Shown: piece by piece, positions 51,310-59,525 of the stretch | Position numbering within the stretch: position 1 is the stretch's first letter | How the letters are laid out: the number at the start of each line of letters is the position of its first letter | From: an uncultured Roseobacter sp. | GTDB taxonomy: Bacteria; Pseudomonadota; Alphaproteobacteria; Rhodobacterales; Rhodobacteraceae | Reading direction: 5' to 3' | Assembly (NCBI RefSeq): GCF_947488185.1 | Contig: NZ_CANKYM010000007.1 | Coordinates: 45,405-109,404, forward strand | Length of the DNA: 64,000 nt | Translations under genes and position numbers: made by a program | Notes under the pieces: generated by a model | Database searches by the model: none | What the model saw: only the letters and a program-made list of their open reading frames with translations | What the model was told of the DNA's origin: nothing

Positions 51310-52760
51310 TGCGAATGGGGTTCCGCTCACAGATCGCCCTTTTGGTGGTGGTGGTTCTGTTCGTGGCGCAGGTCGTGGGTTTGTGGCTTTTCGTCGATGA
51401 ACGGTCGCTTGCCGTGCAAGCGGCCATCGGCAGCGAGGCAGCCGGACGCGCGGCAAACGTCGCCCGTCTGATCGAGGAGGCACCGCCGACGTTGCATGAG
51501 GATATTGTGGCGGCGGCAAACTCGCCCCTTGTACGCTTCGATCTCGGCGACACGCCTGCCGTAACGCACACCCACCATGATGAGAACGGAGCGATAGAAG
51601 CGCGCGTGCGTGCGCTTTTGAACGATGGCTACACCCGCGATATCCGGGTCGAAGTGCATGAGATTGAACAGGGGCTGTTGCCGCTGCCGAACCTCTCTCC
51701 GGAAATGGCGGAAATGCACGCCGAGATGATGCAGGGCACCCTGGCGGCCCTCGAGATGGAGGTCTCGATCGCCATTGCCGGAGGCCAATGGCTGAACGTC
51801 GCCACCCGGTTCGAGCGGCCGCCCATACAATGGTCTTGGGCCTCCACCCTCTCTTTCGTGTTGACGGCCGCCGTGTTGCTGCTTGCGATCTTCTGGTTTC
51901 TGCTGACGCGCCTGACGCGGCCACTGAATGATCTCGCCGCGGCAGCCGAGGAGTTCGGGCGCGGTGGCGGGCAAGGACCCCTTACGCCGGTCGGCCCAAA
52001 TGAAGTGCGGAACCTGACGACGGCCTTCAATGACATGCAAACGCGCCTGGCTCGCTTCGTCACGGACAGGACGCAAATGCTGGCCGCCCTGGCTCATGAC
52101 TTGAGATCGCCACTCACCGCGCTCAGGGTTCATGCCGAGATGGTGGAGGATGCGGAGACCAAGACCGGCATCACGGCCTCTCTCGACGAGATGCAGGATA
52201 TGGTGGAAGCCACGCTGGCCTATGCGCGCGGTGTGGGACAGGACGAGGCCCTGCAACGGACCGAGATTGGCGCGTTCCTGACCGACATTCGGGACGCTAC
52301 CAACGGTGCGTTGGACGTGCGCCCGGGACCCGAGGCAATGGTGCAGATCAAGCCCAAGGCGCTGCGCCGTGCTTTGCGCAATCTCATCGACAACGCGGGG
52401 CGCTACGGGCGCAACCCGACCCTGACTTGGGGCGTCTCTGACGAGAGCATCGAGATTTTGGTCGAGGACGATGGGCCGGGGATCCCCGATGACCGGTTGC
52501 GCGATGTCTTCCAGCCCTTCCTGCGCCTTGAGGGATCGCGCTCCCGCGAAACCGGAGGCCATGGGCTGGGCCTTTCAATCGCCCGCAGCATCGTTTTGCA
52601 ACACGGCGGCACGATCACCCTGTCGAACCGCGCGGAGGGGGGGCTCTGTGCCCGGATTGTTTTGCCCGTGACTGCGGATCAAGCCGCGATGACATCTCTG
52701 TCAGAGCATCCCGAAGCGCGCGCCGAAACCGGGTTTTCGGTTCAGATCAAAAAGGTCTAG
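51309..52760 (+). CDS. Membrane histidine kinase of the copper-module two-component system
   Basis: A 483-aa sensor kinase. Membrane helices at about 7-30 and 178-200 enclose a periplasmic domain with HTHHDENGAIE and Met/His-containing stretches (EMAEMHAEMMQGTL), suitable for sensing copper. HAMP (about 200-250), HisKA with ALAHDLRSPLT (H near residue 262) and HATPase with N-box LRNLIDNAGRYG and G-box EDDGPGIPD follow. The start overlaps the response-regulator stop. Signal specificity is inferred from context and composition. Confidence 0.92.
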   Translation: MRMGFRSQIALLVVVVLFVAQVVGLWLFVDERSLAVQAAIGSEAAGRAANVARLIEEAPPTLHEDIVAAANSPLVRFDLGDTPAVTHTHHDENGAIEARVRALLNDGYTRDIRVEVHEIEQGLLPLPNLSPEMAEMHAEMMQGTLAALEMEVSIAIAGGQWLNVATRFERPPIQWSWASTLSFVLTAAVLLLAIFWFLLTRLTRPLNDLAAAAEEFGRGGGQGPLTPVGPNEVRNLTTAFNDMQTRLARFVTDRTQMLAALAHDLRSPLTALRVHAEMVEDAETKTGITASLDEMQDMVEATLAYARGVGQDEALQRTEIGAFLTDIRDATNGALDVRPGPEAMVQIKPKALRRALRNLIDNAGRYGRNPTLTWGVSDESIEILVEDDGPGIPDDRLRDVFQPFLRLEGSRSRETGGHGLGLSIARSIVLQHGGTITLSNRAEGGLCARIVLPVTADQAAMTSLSEHPEARAETGFSVQIKKV

Positions 52761-52786
52761 GCCCGCCGTCCAACCGGTGGGTTGAT

Positions 52787-52801
52787 ACATAACCTTACAA
52801 A
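52787..52801 (+). promoter_or_regulatory. Copper-module direct repeat before the transpeptidase/multicopper oxidase operon
   Basis: ACATA (52787-52791) and ACAAA (52797-52801) with a 10-base period, 81 bases before the first gene. TTGATACATA plus ACAAA at the same spacing also occurs before the response-regulator gene. Confidence 0.55.
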
Positions 52802-52881
52802 ATTCTGGCTCTCCCTGCGTTTCGCCGCTTGCTGATCTCCGATAGAAAACAAGGCGTTCGACATGGAAACGAGGCAGAGCC

Positions 52882-53451
52882 ATGCAGGCAAGAAATCGAC
52901 CCTTTCGGTCACGTCGTCAGCTGATCGGCGGCATCGGTGCGACGCTCCTGTTCGCGCCTTCGGTGCTGCGCGCCGAAACACGCGCACCGGTTCGGCGTAA
53001 CGCTTCAAGCTTCAGAACCCACGATTGGCAAGACCACTTCGATCGTCTGGGCAAAGGCATCATTATTGCGGATACCAATTCCCGCGCGCTTCAGCAATGG
53101 ACAGCCGACGGTGAAATGTTTCTTTATCCGACATCGGTTCCAATGACGGATGAGCTGACGCGGCGGGGCTATACAGAGATCGTTTTCAAAGATCCTGAGC
53201 CGGATTGGACGCCCACGCCATCCATGCGCGAGCGCGATCCGTCCTTGCCGGCCTATATGCCGCCAGGTCCGGACAATCCGCTCGGGGTGCGGTCGCTGCA
53301 TTTGACCTGGCAATATTATCGCATTCACGGGACACACGATACACGCAAGATTGGTCGTCGTTCGTCGAGCGGCTGCATCGGCCTCTACAACGAACATATC
53401 ATCGAGGTTTTCAATCGAACCCCGGTCGGCACGCAGGTCAAACTGATCTGA
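52882..53451 (+). CDS. L,D-transpeptidase (YkuD), copy 1
   Basis: A 189-aa exported enzyme with an Arg-rich Tat-like or Sec signal (RPFRSRRQLIGGIGATLLF). The YkuD catalytic segment has His in HGTHDTRKIG and Cys in RRSSSGCIGLYNEHI, a variant in which Gly-Leu follows where Arg-Met is common. Such enzymes form 3-3 peptidoglycan cross-links or attach proteins to the wall in the periplasm. It is first in a long plus-strand run with cytochrome c, CopC, CopD and multicopper oxidase, and overlaps the next gene by 3 bases. Confidence 0.9.
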   Translation: MQARNRPFRSRRQLIGGIGATLLFAPSVLRAETRAPVRRNASSFRTHDWQDHFDRLGKGIIIADTNSRALQQWTADGEMFLYPTSVPMTDELTRRGYTEIVFKDPEPDWTPTPSMRERDPSLPAYMPPGPDNPLGVRSLHLTWQYYRIHGTHDTRKIGRRSSSGCIGLYNEHIIEVFNRTPVGTQVKLI

Positions 53452-53891
53452 TGGGGCGGTACGCGATCGTTGCCGTCGGCGTTGCCGTGGTTCTTGGCAT
53501 AGGCTTCTGGTGGACCGGATCAACCGGCGATGCCGTTGCGCCTGCTGCGGACGTCACGGCACAAGCGGCTGCACCCATTGTCGATGTACTGGTGCCGGAA
53601 GCGCTGTCTGCCAATACGGAGATTGGCAAACTGGCCTACGATGCGAAATGTGCAGCCTGTCACGGCGCAAATGCGGCCGGGCAGGACGGTGTGGCGCCCC
53701 CTCTTGTGCATAAAATCTACAAACCCAGCCACCATGGGGATGCCGCCTTCCTTCTGGCGGCCAAGAATGGTGTCCGTGCGCATCATTGGCGCTTTGGGAA
53801 CATGCCGCCGGTCGAAGGTGTTACCGATGGCGATGTGAAAATGATCGTGGCCTACGTGCGTGAGTTGCAACGCGCGAATGGTATAAACTGA
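53451..53891 (+). CDS. Small membrane-anchored cytochrome c
   Basis: A 146-aa class I cytochrome c started at MGRYAIVAVG, with the ATG overlapping the transpeptidase stop (TGATG). An N-terminal membrane anchor (about residues 4-22) is followed by haem ligand motif CAACH and a Met in NMPPVEG as the probable sixth ligand. A periplasmic electron carrier inside the copper operon, perhaps serving the multicopper oxidase. Confidence 0.88.
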   Translation: MGRYAIVAVGVAVVLGIGFWWTGSTGDAVAPAADVTAQAAAPIVDVLVPEALSANTEIGKLAYDAKCAACHGANAAGQDGVAPPLVHKIYKPSHHGDAAFLLAAKNGVRAHHWRFGNMPPVEGVTDGDVKMIVAYVRELQRANGIN

Positions 53892-53917
53892 CTGAAGAAA
53901 CCGACGAAGGACGATCC

Positions 53918-54262
53918 GTGATATACAGAGTCGCACTGACAATTTTTTTGGCGCTGACCAGCGCGCAAGCCCTCGCCCATTCTGAAAAGGAAAGCATGAC
54001 GCCTGCAGACGGAGCCATTCTTGACGCCGTACCAGAGACGATTGGATTGCGCTTCAACGATGGGATGCGATTGACGAAAGTCGAAATGACCCATGCTGAG
54101 ACGCACACCGAGGCTCTGGACCTCGGCACCCAATCCGGTTTTGTCAAAGAATTCTCGCTTCCTCTCACACCCATGGGGCCGGGCATGTATCATATTGAAT
54201 GGCGCGGGCTTGGTGTTGATGGGCACCCGATGACCGGTGTCTTCTCGTTTGAAGTGAAGTGA
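53918..54262 (+). CDS. copC: CopC periplasmic copper-binding protein
   Basis: A 114-aa CopC/YobA-type protein. The signal peptide ends at QALA, which would leave His as residue 1 of the mature chain (HSEKESMTPADGA), the classical N-terminal copper(II) ligand. The beta-barrel pattern VPETIGLRFNDGMRLTKVEM and YHIEWRGLGVDGHPMTGVFSF is typical. It delivers or buffers periplasmic copper and is followed after 3 bases by copD. Confidence 0.93.
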   Translation: MIYRVALTIFLALTSAQALAHSEKESMTPADGAILDAVPETIGLRFNDGMRLTKVEMTHAETHTEALDLGTQSGFVKEFSLPLTPMGPGMYHIEWRGLGVDGHPMTGVFSFEVK

Positions 54263-54265
54263 GCG

Positions 54266-55132
54266 GTGCCGGATATCTGGGGACAGGCTGCGGTTGCCAC
54301 AAAGTTTTTGCTCTATCTCGGCGTCCTCACGAGTGCCGGGCTGATACTCTGTCGCCAAGTCTTTTCCGAGCAGTTGGCTGGGCTCGACCGTTTTCTACGG
54401 GCCTGGGCCGTCTTCTTTGCTCTTTTGGCGGCTGCAATGTCATTCCTCGGCTTTGCCGTGCGGGGCGCAGTGCTCATGGATGATGCTTCAGGCATGACTG
54501 ATCTGGCGATCCTGGCGTTGCTCTGGGAAACGCCGCCCGGAGACGCCCTGCTGTTGCGGCTACTGGGCCTGGGGGCACTCCTGACCGGTGTGGTCTTGGG
54601 GGGGCGGTGGCTATGGGTCGCGCTCCTGGGCAGTTTCTTGGCAATCTGGAGTTTTTGCGAGATCGGTCATGTCGCCAGCGAAGATCGCCTGTGGTTTCAG
54701 AGCGTCTTGTTCGGTCATCTGATCGTTGCCGCATTCTGGATCGGCGTCCTTCTTCCGCTCCACAAGCTTTCGGGGTCTGCGGACACATTGCGAGTTGCTG
54801 CCGTGCTTGGACATCGCTTTGGACAGGTCGCATCTGTTGCGGTCCCACTCCTACTACTCGCTGGCGTGGTAATGACCTGGCGACTGGTGGGTTCGTTATC
54901 CGCGCTTCTCGGCACTGCCTATGGTTTGACACTTCTGGCAAAGATTGCCGTCGTGACGCTGCTTCTGGCCCTTGCCGCCATCAACAAAACACGGATTGTG
55001 CCCGCTTTGCAGAGCGGTGATCCCAAAGCTGGGCCGCACCTTGCAAGATCGATTTCTCTCGAATGGGTTTGTATCGGTGTCATCTTGCTTGCCACGGCTG
55101 TTTTCACCTCAATCCTAACGGTGCCATCATGA
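54266..55132 (+). CDS. copD: CopD family copper-transport membrane protein
   Basis: A 288-aa protein with about eight hydrophobic segments, starting at a GTG with CopC immediately upstream. Conserved His positions appear in FCEIGHVASEDR and FGHLIVAAFWIGVLLPL, matching the CopD/PcoD domain. It is thought to take copper from CopC across the inner membrane. It overlaps the multicopper oxidase start by 4 bases. Confidence 0.9.
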   Translation: MPDIWGQAAVATKFLLYLGVLTSAGLILCRQVFSEQLAGLDRFLRAWAVFFALLAAAMSFLGFAVRGAVLMDDASGMTDLAILALLWETPPGDALLLRLLGLGALLTGVVLGGRWLWVALLGSFLAIWSFCEIGHVASEDRLWFQSVLFGHLIVAAFWIGVLLPLHKLSGSADTLRVAAVLGHRFGQVASVAVPLLLLAGVVMTWRLVGSLSALLGTAYGLTLLAKIAVVTLLLALAAINKTRIVPALQSGDPKAGPHLARSISLEWVCIGVILLATAVFTSILTVPS

Positions 55133-56514
55133 AACTTTCAAAACGCGATTTTCTTCGCATGAGTGCTGCCGGTTTGGTGTGCATGCCGAGTTCACTGCTC
55201 GCGCAGACAGACATGCGCGCGGTGACAGCCCGGGTCGCAGATATACAGCTTTTACCTGATAACTACGGAAAAACACAGATCTGGGGGTTCGATGGTATCG
55301 CGCCGGGCCCGGAAATTCGGGTTTTGCAAGGCGCGCGGGTACAGAGGCGTATTGTCAATGACTTACCCGATCCGACCTCGACCCATTGGCACGGGATTCG
55401 CATCGACAATGCGATGGATGGGGTGGCCGGTCTGACGCAGGACGCCATTCGCCCCGGGGACAGCTTTGACTACGATTTCGTTGTCCCCGACGCGGGCACA
55501 TACTGGTATCACGCGCACAACCGCTCTTTCGAGCAGGTCGCACGTGGTCTTCAGGGTGCGCTGATCGTCGAAGAGCCGGAGCTGATCGATATCGATCGGG
55601 AAGAGGTCCTGATCCTTGACGATTGGCGCATCGATCCGGAAACAGCTCAGATTGCGGATACCTTCGGGGCGATGCATGACCTCAGCCATGCCGGGCGCCT
55701 TGGGAACTACATCACAACGAACGGCGTCTACAATCTCGCGAAGAATGTGAAACGGCATGAGCGTCTCCGCCTGCGTCTTATCAATGCATCGAACGCCCGG
55801 ATTTTCCAACTCGCGCTGGAGGGGCTCGAAGGCTGGATTGTGGCCATGGACGGGATGCCGCTGGCCGTGCCGCAACCCGTGGAAGGTTCATTCCTGCTGT
55901 CGTCGGCACAACGGGTGGACCTGATCGTCGACGTGACCGCAGAGGTCGGCAGCGCGGGCCATATCGTGCAATTGAGCCGCGATGAAAGCTTTTCTCAGGT
56001 GGCTTTCGGGGTGACAGGCGACGGTACAAGCGCGCGGCGCGGAACGCCTCAACCCTTGCCGCCGAATGCCCATGCCATGCCCGATCTGGGATCGGCAAGG
56101 GACATCGCATTGCTGATGGAAGGGGGGGCCATGGGCGGCATGCGCGGTGCCATGATGGGCGGTCGGATGTCTTCGATGCGCGACATGATGGAGACAGGAA
56201 ACTTTTGGGCCTTCAATGGCGCGGTGGGTGGCATGGATGGTCCAGCACTGGCGGAGTTGTCGCGTGGCGAAACCGTTCGGCTGAAGATCACTAATGACAC
56301 ATCGTTTCCGCATGCCATGCATCTTCATGGCATGCATTTTCACGAGATCGCACCCGATGGCAGCCTCGGCGCGCTGCGCGACACCACGCTGCTCGACCGG
56401 GGCGAAGTGCGCGACATTGCCTTCGTGGCAGACAACCCAGGAAAATGGCTGCTGCATTGCCATATGCTGTCACACGCGGCGTCCGGCATGATGACATGGG
56501 TCAATGTGGCATGA
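55129..56514 (+). CDS. Multicopper oxidase (CueO/CopA-type)
   Basis: A 461-aa exported oxidase with a signal of the form KRDFLRMSAAGL. Copper ligands are in THWHGIRID, YWYHAHNR, AMHLHGMHFHE and the C-terminal LLHCHMLSHAASGMM. A Met-rich loop (GAMGGMRGAMMGGRMSSM, about residues 340-358) resembles the Cu(I)-binding insert of CueO. It oxidises Cu(I) to less toxic Cu(II) in the periplasm. The start ATG overlaps copD, and the next cytochrome gene begins in its stop. Confidence 0.93.
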   Translation: MKLSKRDFLRMSAAGLVCMPSSLLAQTDMRAVTARVADIQLLPDNYGKTQIWGFDGIAPGPEIRVLQGARVQRRIVNDLPDPTSTHWHGIRIDNAMDGVAGLTQDAIRPGDSFDYDFVVPDAGTYWYHAHNRSFEQVARGLQGALIVEEPELIDIDREEVLILDDWRIDPETAQIADTFGAMHDLSHAGRLGNYITTNGVYNLAKNVKRHERLRLRLINASNARIFQLALEGLEGWIVAMDGMPLAVPQPVEGSFLLSSAQRVDLIVDVTAEVGSAGHIVQLSRDESFSQVAFGVTGDGTSARRGTPQPLPPNAHAMPDLGSARDIALLMEGGAMGGMRGAMMGGRMSSMRDMMETGNFWAFNGAVGGMDGPALAELSRGETVRLKITNDTSFPHAMHLHGMHFHEIAPDGSLGALRDTTLLDRGEVRDIAFVADNPGKWLLHCHMLSHAASGMMTWVNVA

Positions 56515-56987
56515 GAGCGATGGCTGCCATCCTCGGGATTGGTGTCCTGACGGCGCTCGGGGCGGCAGCCTATGTCTGGACCGGGTCTGCCGAAGATGTC
56601 CAAAGCGGGGTGATGCCGGAAAGCGTCGATCTCGTGGTCGGCAAAGCGCTCTACGCCGAGACCTGTGCTGCGTGCCATGGGGCCAATCTGGAGGGTCAGG
56701 AGAACTGGCGGAGTCCGGGCGCGGACGGTCGGCTGCCGGCACCTCCCCATGATGAAACCGGTCACACCTGGCATCATGCCGACCAGGTGCTGTTCGACTA
56801 CACAAAGCTTGGGGGCCGAGAGGTGATGGCCGCTCAGGGCATGGAGTTCGACAGCGGCATGCCCGGTTTCGGCGACCAACTTTCCGACCAGGAAATCTTG
56901 AATATCCTCGGGTACATCAAGTCGACTTGGCCCGAGGAAATACAGGATATGCAAGCCGCGCGCACCAATGGCGTGCCGGTGAACTAG
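56511..56987 (+). CDS. Cytochrome c, second copy in the copper operon
   Basis: A 158-aa cytochrome c with an N-terminal anchor (MAAILGIGVLTALGAAAYVW), haem motif CAACH and a Met-containing EFDSGMPGFG loop. It overlaps the oxidase gene by 4 bases. Related in general layout to the smaller cytochrome at 53.5 kb. Probable periplasmic electron carrier. Confidence 0.88.
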   Translation: MRAMAAILGIGVLTALGAAAYVWTGSAEDVQSGVMPESVDLVVGKALYAETCAACHGANLEGQENWRSPGADGRLPAPPHDETGHTWHHADQVLFDYTKLGGREVMAAQGMEFDSGMPGFGDQLSDQEILNILGYIKSTWPEEIQDMQAARTNGVPVN

Positions 56988-56997
56988 GAGAACTCTC

Positions 56998-57726
56998 ATG
57001 AAGATCGCAATGACAATGTCTCTGGTCGTCACTTTGCTCGCCCCATTCGCGTCTCATGCTGACGCGCTCAGCGAAGACCGGGTCAAGGAATTGGTTCTGG
57101 AGGCCATCCGCGAAAACCCGGAGATTGTCCTCGAGGCGGTTCAGATCATTGAACGGCGTGAACAGGAACGGCAGGCCGCCGCAGCGGCGAGTGTCCTCTC
57201 CGAAAACCGCGATTTCCTCGAGAACGACCCGAACGCGCCGGTTCTCGGAAATCCTGAAGGCGACGTCACGGTCGTGGAGTTTTTCGACTACAACTGCCCC
57301 TATTGTCGTCGCGTGAAGCCGCATATCGAAGCGCTCTTGGACGAAGATCCCAATGTGAGGCTGGTCTATCGAGAGTGGCCGATCCTCGGAGACGGCTCGG
57401 TTTTTGCCGCGCGCGCCGCATTGGCCGCGCGAGAGCAGGGCAAATACGAAGAGTTTCACTGGGCGTTGATGGGCATGCAGGGCCGAGCCGAGGAAGCGTC
57501 CGTCATCCAGGTTGCGCAGGAAATTGGTTTGGATGTCGCGCAGCTGCGACGGGACATGCAGGCGCCTGAGATTGATGCCCATATTGCGGCGTCAATGGAG
57601 ATGAGCCGCGCGCTCGGCTTCAATGGCACGCCATCCTTTGTGATCGGAGACGCGCTGGTTCCGGGGGTCATCGAGGCTGATCAGATGATCCGTCTTGCGC
57701 AGGAAGCACGCGCCGCAGGTCAATAG
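56998..57726 (+). CDS. DsbA-like thiol-disulfide oxidoreductase
   Basis: A 242-aa periplasmic protein with a signal peptide (cleaved near SHA), an N-terminal helical extension (EDRVKELVLEAIRENPEIV) seen in DsbA/ScsC-like members, and the active-site NCPYC. Cis-Pro is in GFNGTPSFVIG. Disulfide enzymes of this class, such as ScsC, accompany copper-tolerance loci because copper misoxidises thiols. The start is 10 bases after the cytochrome stop with AGGAG upstream. Confidence 0.9.
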   Translation: MKIAMTMSLVVTLLAPFASHADALSEDRVKELVLEAIRENPEIVLEAVQIIERREQERQAAAAASVLSENRDFLENDPNAPVLGNPEGDVTVVEFFDYNCPYCRRVKPHIEALLDEDPNVRLVYREWPILGDGSVFAARAALAAREQGKYEEFHWALMGMQGRAEEASVIQVAQEIGLDVAQLRRDMQAPEIDAHIAASMEMSRALGFNGTPSFVIGDALVPGVIEADQMIRLAQEARAAGQ

Positions 57727-57780
57727 TTTCCAGACAATGGCCGAACGGACACAGTCAAAACGAGTGAAAGAGGTACTTTG

Positions 57781-58449
57781 ATGGCCAAACTGACGCGTCG
57801 GCACTTTGTGGTAGGGTCTGCAATGCTCTTTTCGGCGCCGCTCGCCACGTCGATATCGGCAGCGCCCACGTCCCCGCGCGCGATGTGGGATGTCTGGGAT
57901 GCGCAAGTCACACCTCCGGGTTATGACCCCTCAACTTCCAATCCGTGGGGGGTTCATCCGCGGTTCCTACCGGTTCGGGTGGAGGCAAAGGCGGGCCTCG
58001 TGCCGGGTGACATCCATGTCGATGCCGTTGCGCGCTACTTGTATCATATCGAGCCGAACGGCAGCACGGCGATGCGCTATGGCGTGGCCATCGCACGCGG
58101 GACATTGTACGAGCCGGGTGTCTACACGATCCGGCGAAAAGCCAAGTGGCCCACTTGGCGTCCAACGGAGGACATGATCGAACGCGACCCGGACCTTTAC
58201 TCACAGCATGCGGAGGGGATGGACGCGGGGCCAACCAACCCATTGGGATCCCGTGCGCTTTATCTCTACGTGGGGAACCGGGACACTTATCTGCGTATTC
58301 ATGGATCTCCTGAGCCGCGTTCGATCGGAGGTCGTGCGAGTTCGGGGTGCGTGCGCATGATCATGGCACATATCAACGATCTCTATCCCAACGTGGAAAC
58401 GGGCAAGACCGCTCACCTGTATCCGCCCGAAGATGCGATCGGCAGCTAA
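57781..58449 (+). CDS. L,D-transpeptidase (YkuD), copy 2
   Basis: A 222-aa exported enzyme with a Tat-like signal (KLTRRHFVVGSAMLF). The canonical YkuD motif is present: IHGSPEPRSIGGR then ASSGCVRM. It is more standard than the copy at 52.9 kb. It is the last gene of the plus-strand copper run, 54 bases after the DsbA-like gene, and convergent with the lipoprotein gene. It would make 3-3 cross-links in peptidoglycan. Confidence 0.92.
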   Translation: MAKLTRRHFVVGSAMLFSAPLATSISAAPTSPRAMWDVWDAQVTPPGYDPSTSNPWGVHPRFLPVRVEAKAGLVPGDIHVDAVARYLYHIEPNGSTAMRYGVAIARGTLYEPGVYTIRRKAKWPTWRPTEDMIERDPDLYSQHAEGMDAGPTNPLGSRALYLYVGNRDTYLRIHGSPEPRSIGGRASSGCVRMIMAHINDLYPNVETGKTAHLYPPEDAIGS

Positions 58450-58483
58450 ATGGGCACCTTGATGTTGCTCAAAGCGTCTTGAC

Positions 58484-58753
58484 CTAGCTCACCGCCTGGC
58501 AGATTGGATTGCCTTGAGGCGTTCTGAGCGGCAACCAGGTCGCTTCGACCGGGCCGTTGTGAAGATACCAAAAACAATTGTCATTCGGATCAAGCCGTAC
58601 CTTGTTGAGGTTTTGATATGGCGCAGCGAGACCGACGAGTGGTTCAGGCAATTCGGTGAAGGCACCGTCCGCATCAACCGCCGGCGTCGTGGCACATCCG
58701 GTCAGCAAATACGCACCAAAAATCAGGCCCAACGCCTTAGAGGTCCCGTTCAT
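58484..58753 (-). CDS. Small lipoprotein of unknown function
   Basis: An 89-aa protein started at MNGTSKALG, with lipobox LLTGC giving Cys at about residue 19. The rest is short (FTELPEPLVGLAAPYQNLN, NCFWYLHNGPVEATWLP). It follows the HMA chaperone gene after 8 bases, forming a minus-strand set with it. Unknown role in the copper module. Confidence 0.7.
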   Translation of the reverse strand: MNGTSKALGLIFGAYLLTGCATTPAVDADGAFTELPEPLVGLAAPYQNLNKVRLDPNDNCFWYLHNGPVEATWLPLRTPQGNPICQAVS

Positions 58754-58761
58754 CCGGATTT

Positions 58762-58974
58762 TCAATCCTCCGAACCTTCTCCCAGAGCGATCGCCGGATA
58801 ACCAGCTTCCGCAAGAACCTGAAGCAGGGCAGCCGTGGAGACTGTCGAGTCGATCTCTGTCGCGTGTGCAGCCAAATCCGTCCGGATGGTTGCTGGCGGG
58901 TCTGCGGCCTTTACCGCTTTTTCGATTGCAGCGACGCAATGGCCGCAGCTCATCTCTGGGACGTGAAATTTCAT
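58762..58974 (-). CDS. copZ: Heavy-metal-associated (HMA) copper chaperone
   Basis: A 70-aa ferredoxin-like HMA protein started at MKFHVPEMSCGHC. The MSCGHC metal loop holds the Cu(I) CxxC pair, and ALLQVLAEAGYPA closes the fold. It shuttles Cu(I) to the CopA ATPase. It lies between a DUF2933-like gene and a lipoprotein gene. Confidence 0.9.
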   Translation of the reverse strand: MKFHVPEMSCGHCVAAIEKAVKAADPPATIRTDLAAHATEIDSTVSTAALLQVLAEAGYPAIALGEGSED

Positions 58975-59025
58975 GGCGCATCCTTTTCTCACCAATTGGA
59001 AATAGGGATTCCAGTTGGTGGAAGG

Positions 59026-59319
59026 TCAAGCGTCCGTCGATGTTGGAACAGCGGTTTTTATGGCGACGGGAGCGTTGCTATTCGATGACTTGCTGCCTCC
59101 ATGACAGGACTTCCCCATGAAGAAGAACATCACGCCATGTGCGCCGAGGCAAAGGGCGATTGGTGCCAGAACGCCCAAACTGTCCTGCAATCCAAAAAAC
59201 GAGCCGCCTCGGATAAAGAAAACAAGCAGCGGAAGCAGCATCACCGCGCAGCACACCCACATGCCGACGTGCATCATCTTTGAATTCTGCGGCTGCTTTT
59301 CTTGATCTGACATATTCAT
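59026..59319 (-). CDS. DUF2933-like small membrane protein
   Basis: A 97-aa protein with two hydrophobic helices (about residues 17-36 and 45-68). A cytoplasmic CHGG motif after MFFFMGKS and a Ser/Asn/Thr-rich tail follow. DUF2933 proteins sit next to copper ATPases and chaperones; function not established. It is divergent from copA. Confidence 0.75.
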   Translation of the reverse strand: MNMSDQEKQPQNSKMMHVGMWVCCAVMLLPLLVFFIRGGSFFGLQDSLGVLAPIALCLGAHGVMFFFMGKSCHGGSKSSNSNAPVAIKTAVPTSTDA

Positions 59320-59372
59320 CGAACATACTCCTTCCTCGGAGATAGCGCACCAATCGCTCGTGCGACAAGTTT

Positions 59373-59387
59373 ACAAATCGATACATT
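59373..59387 (+). promoter_or_regulatory. Copper-module direct repeat between DUF2933 gene and copA
   Basis: ACAAA (59373-59377) and ACATT (59383-59387), a 10-base period, same layout as the sites at 46.6, 50.5 and 52.8 kb. It lies 77 bases upstream of the copA -35 element. Confidence 0.45.
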
Positions 59388-59463
59388 TCAATCGGAAACA
59401 GGGGGTTAGAGAGACTGTAGGTTGATGCTGTGCCGGTTGAAAAAGAAATCTCCGATAAACCCC

Positions 59464-59494
59464 TTGAGCTTCCAGTGACTGGAAGCCCTATATC
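59464..59494 (+). promoter_or_regulatory. CueR-activated copA promoter
   Basis: TTGAGC (59464-59469) and TATATC (59489-59494) are separated by 19 bases. The spacer holds a perfect dyad, GCTTCCAG-tga-CTGGAAGC (59468-59486), the CueR operator pattern. CueR itself is encoded just after copA. Confidence 0.85.
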
Positions 59495-59525
59495 TGCCTC
59501 GAGCACGCAATCGAGGTAACATGCC

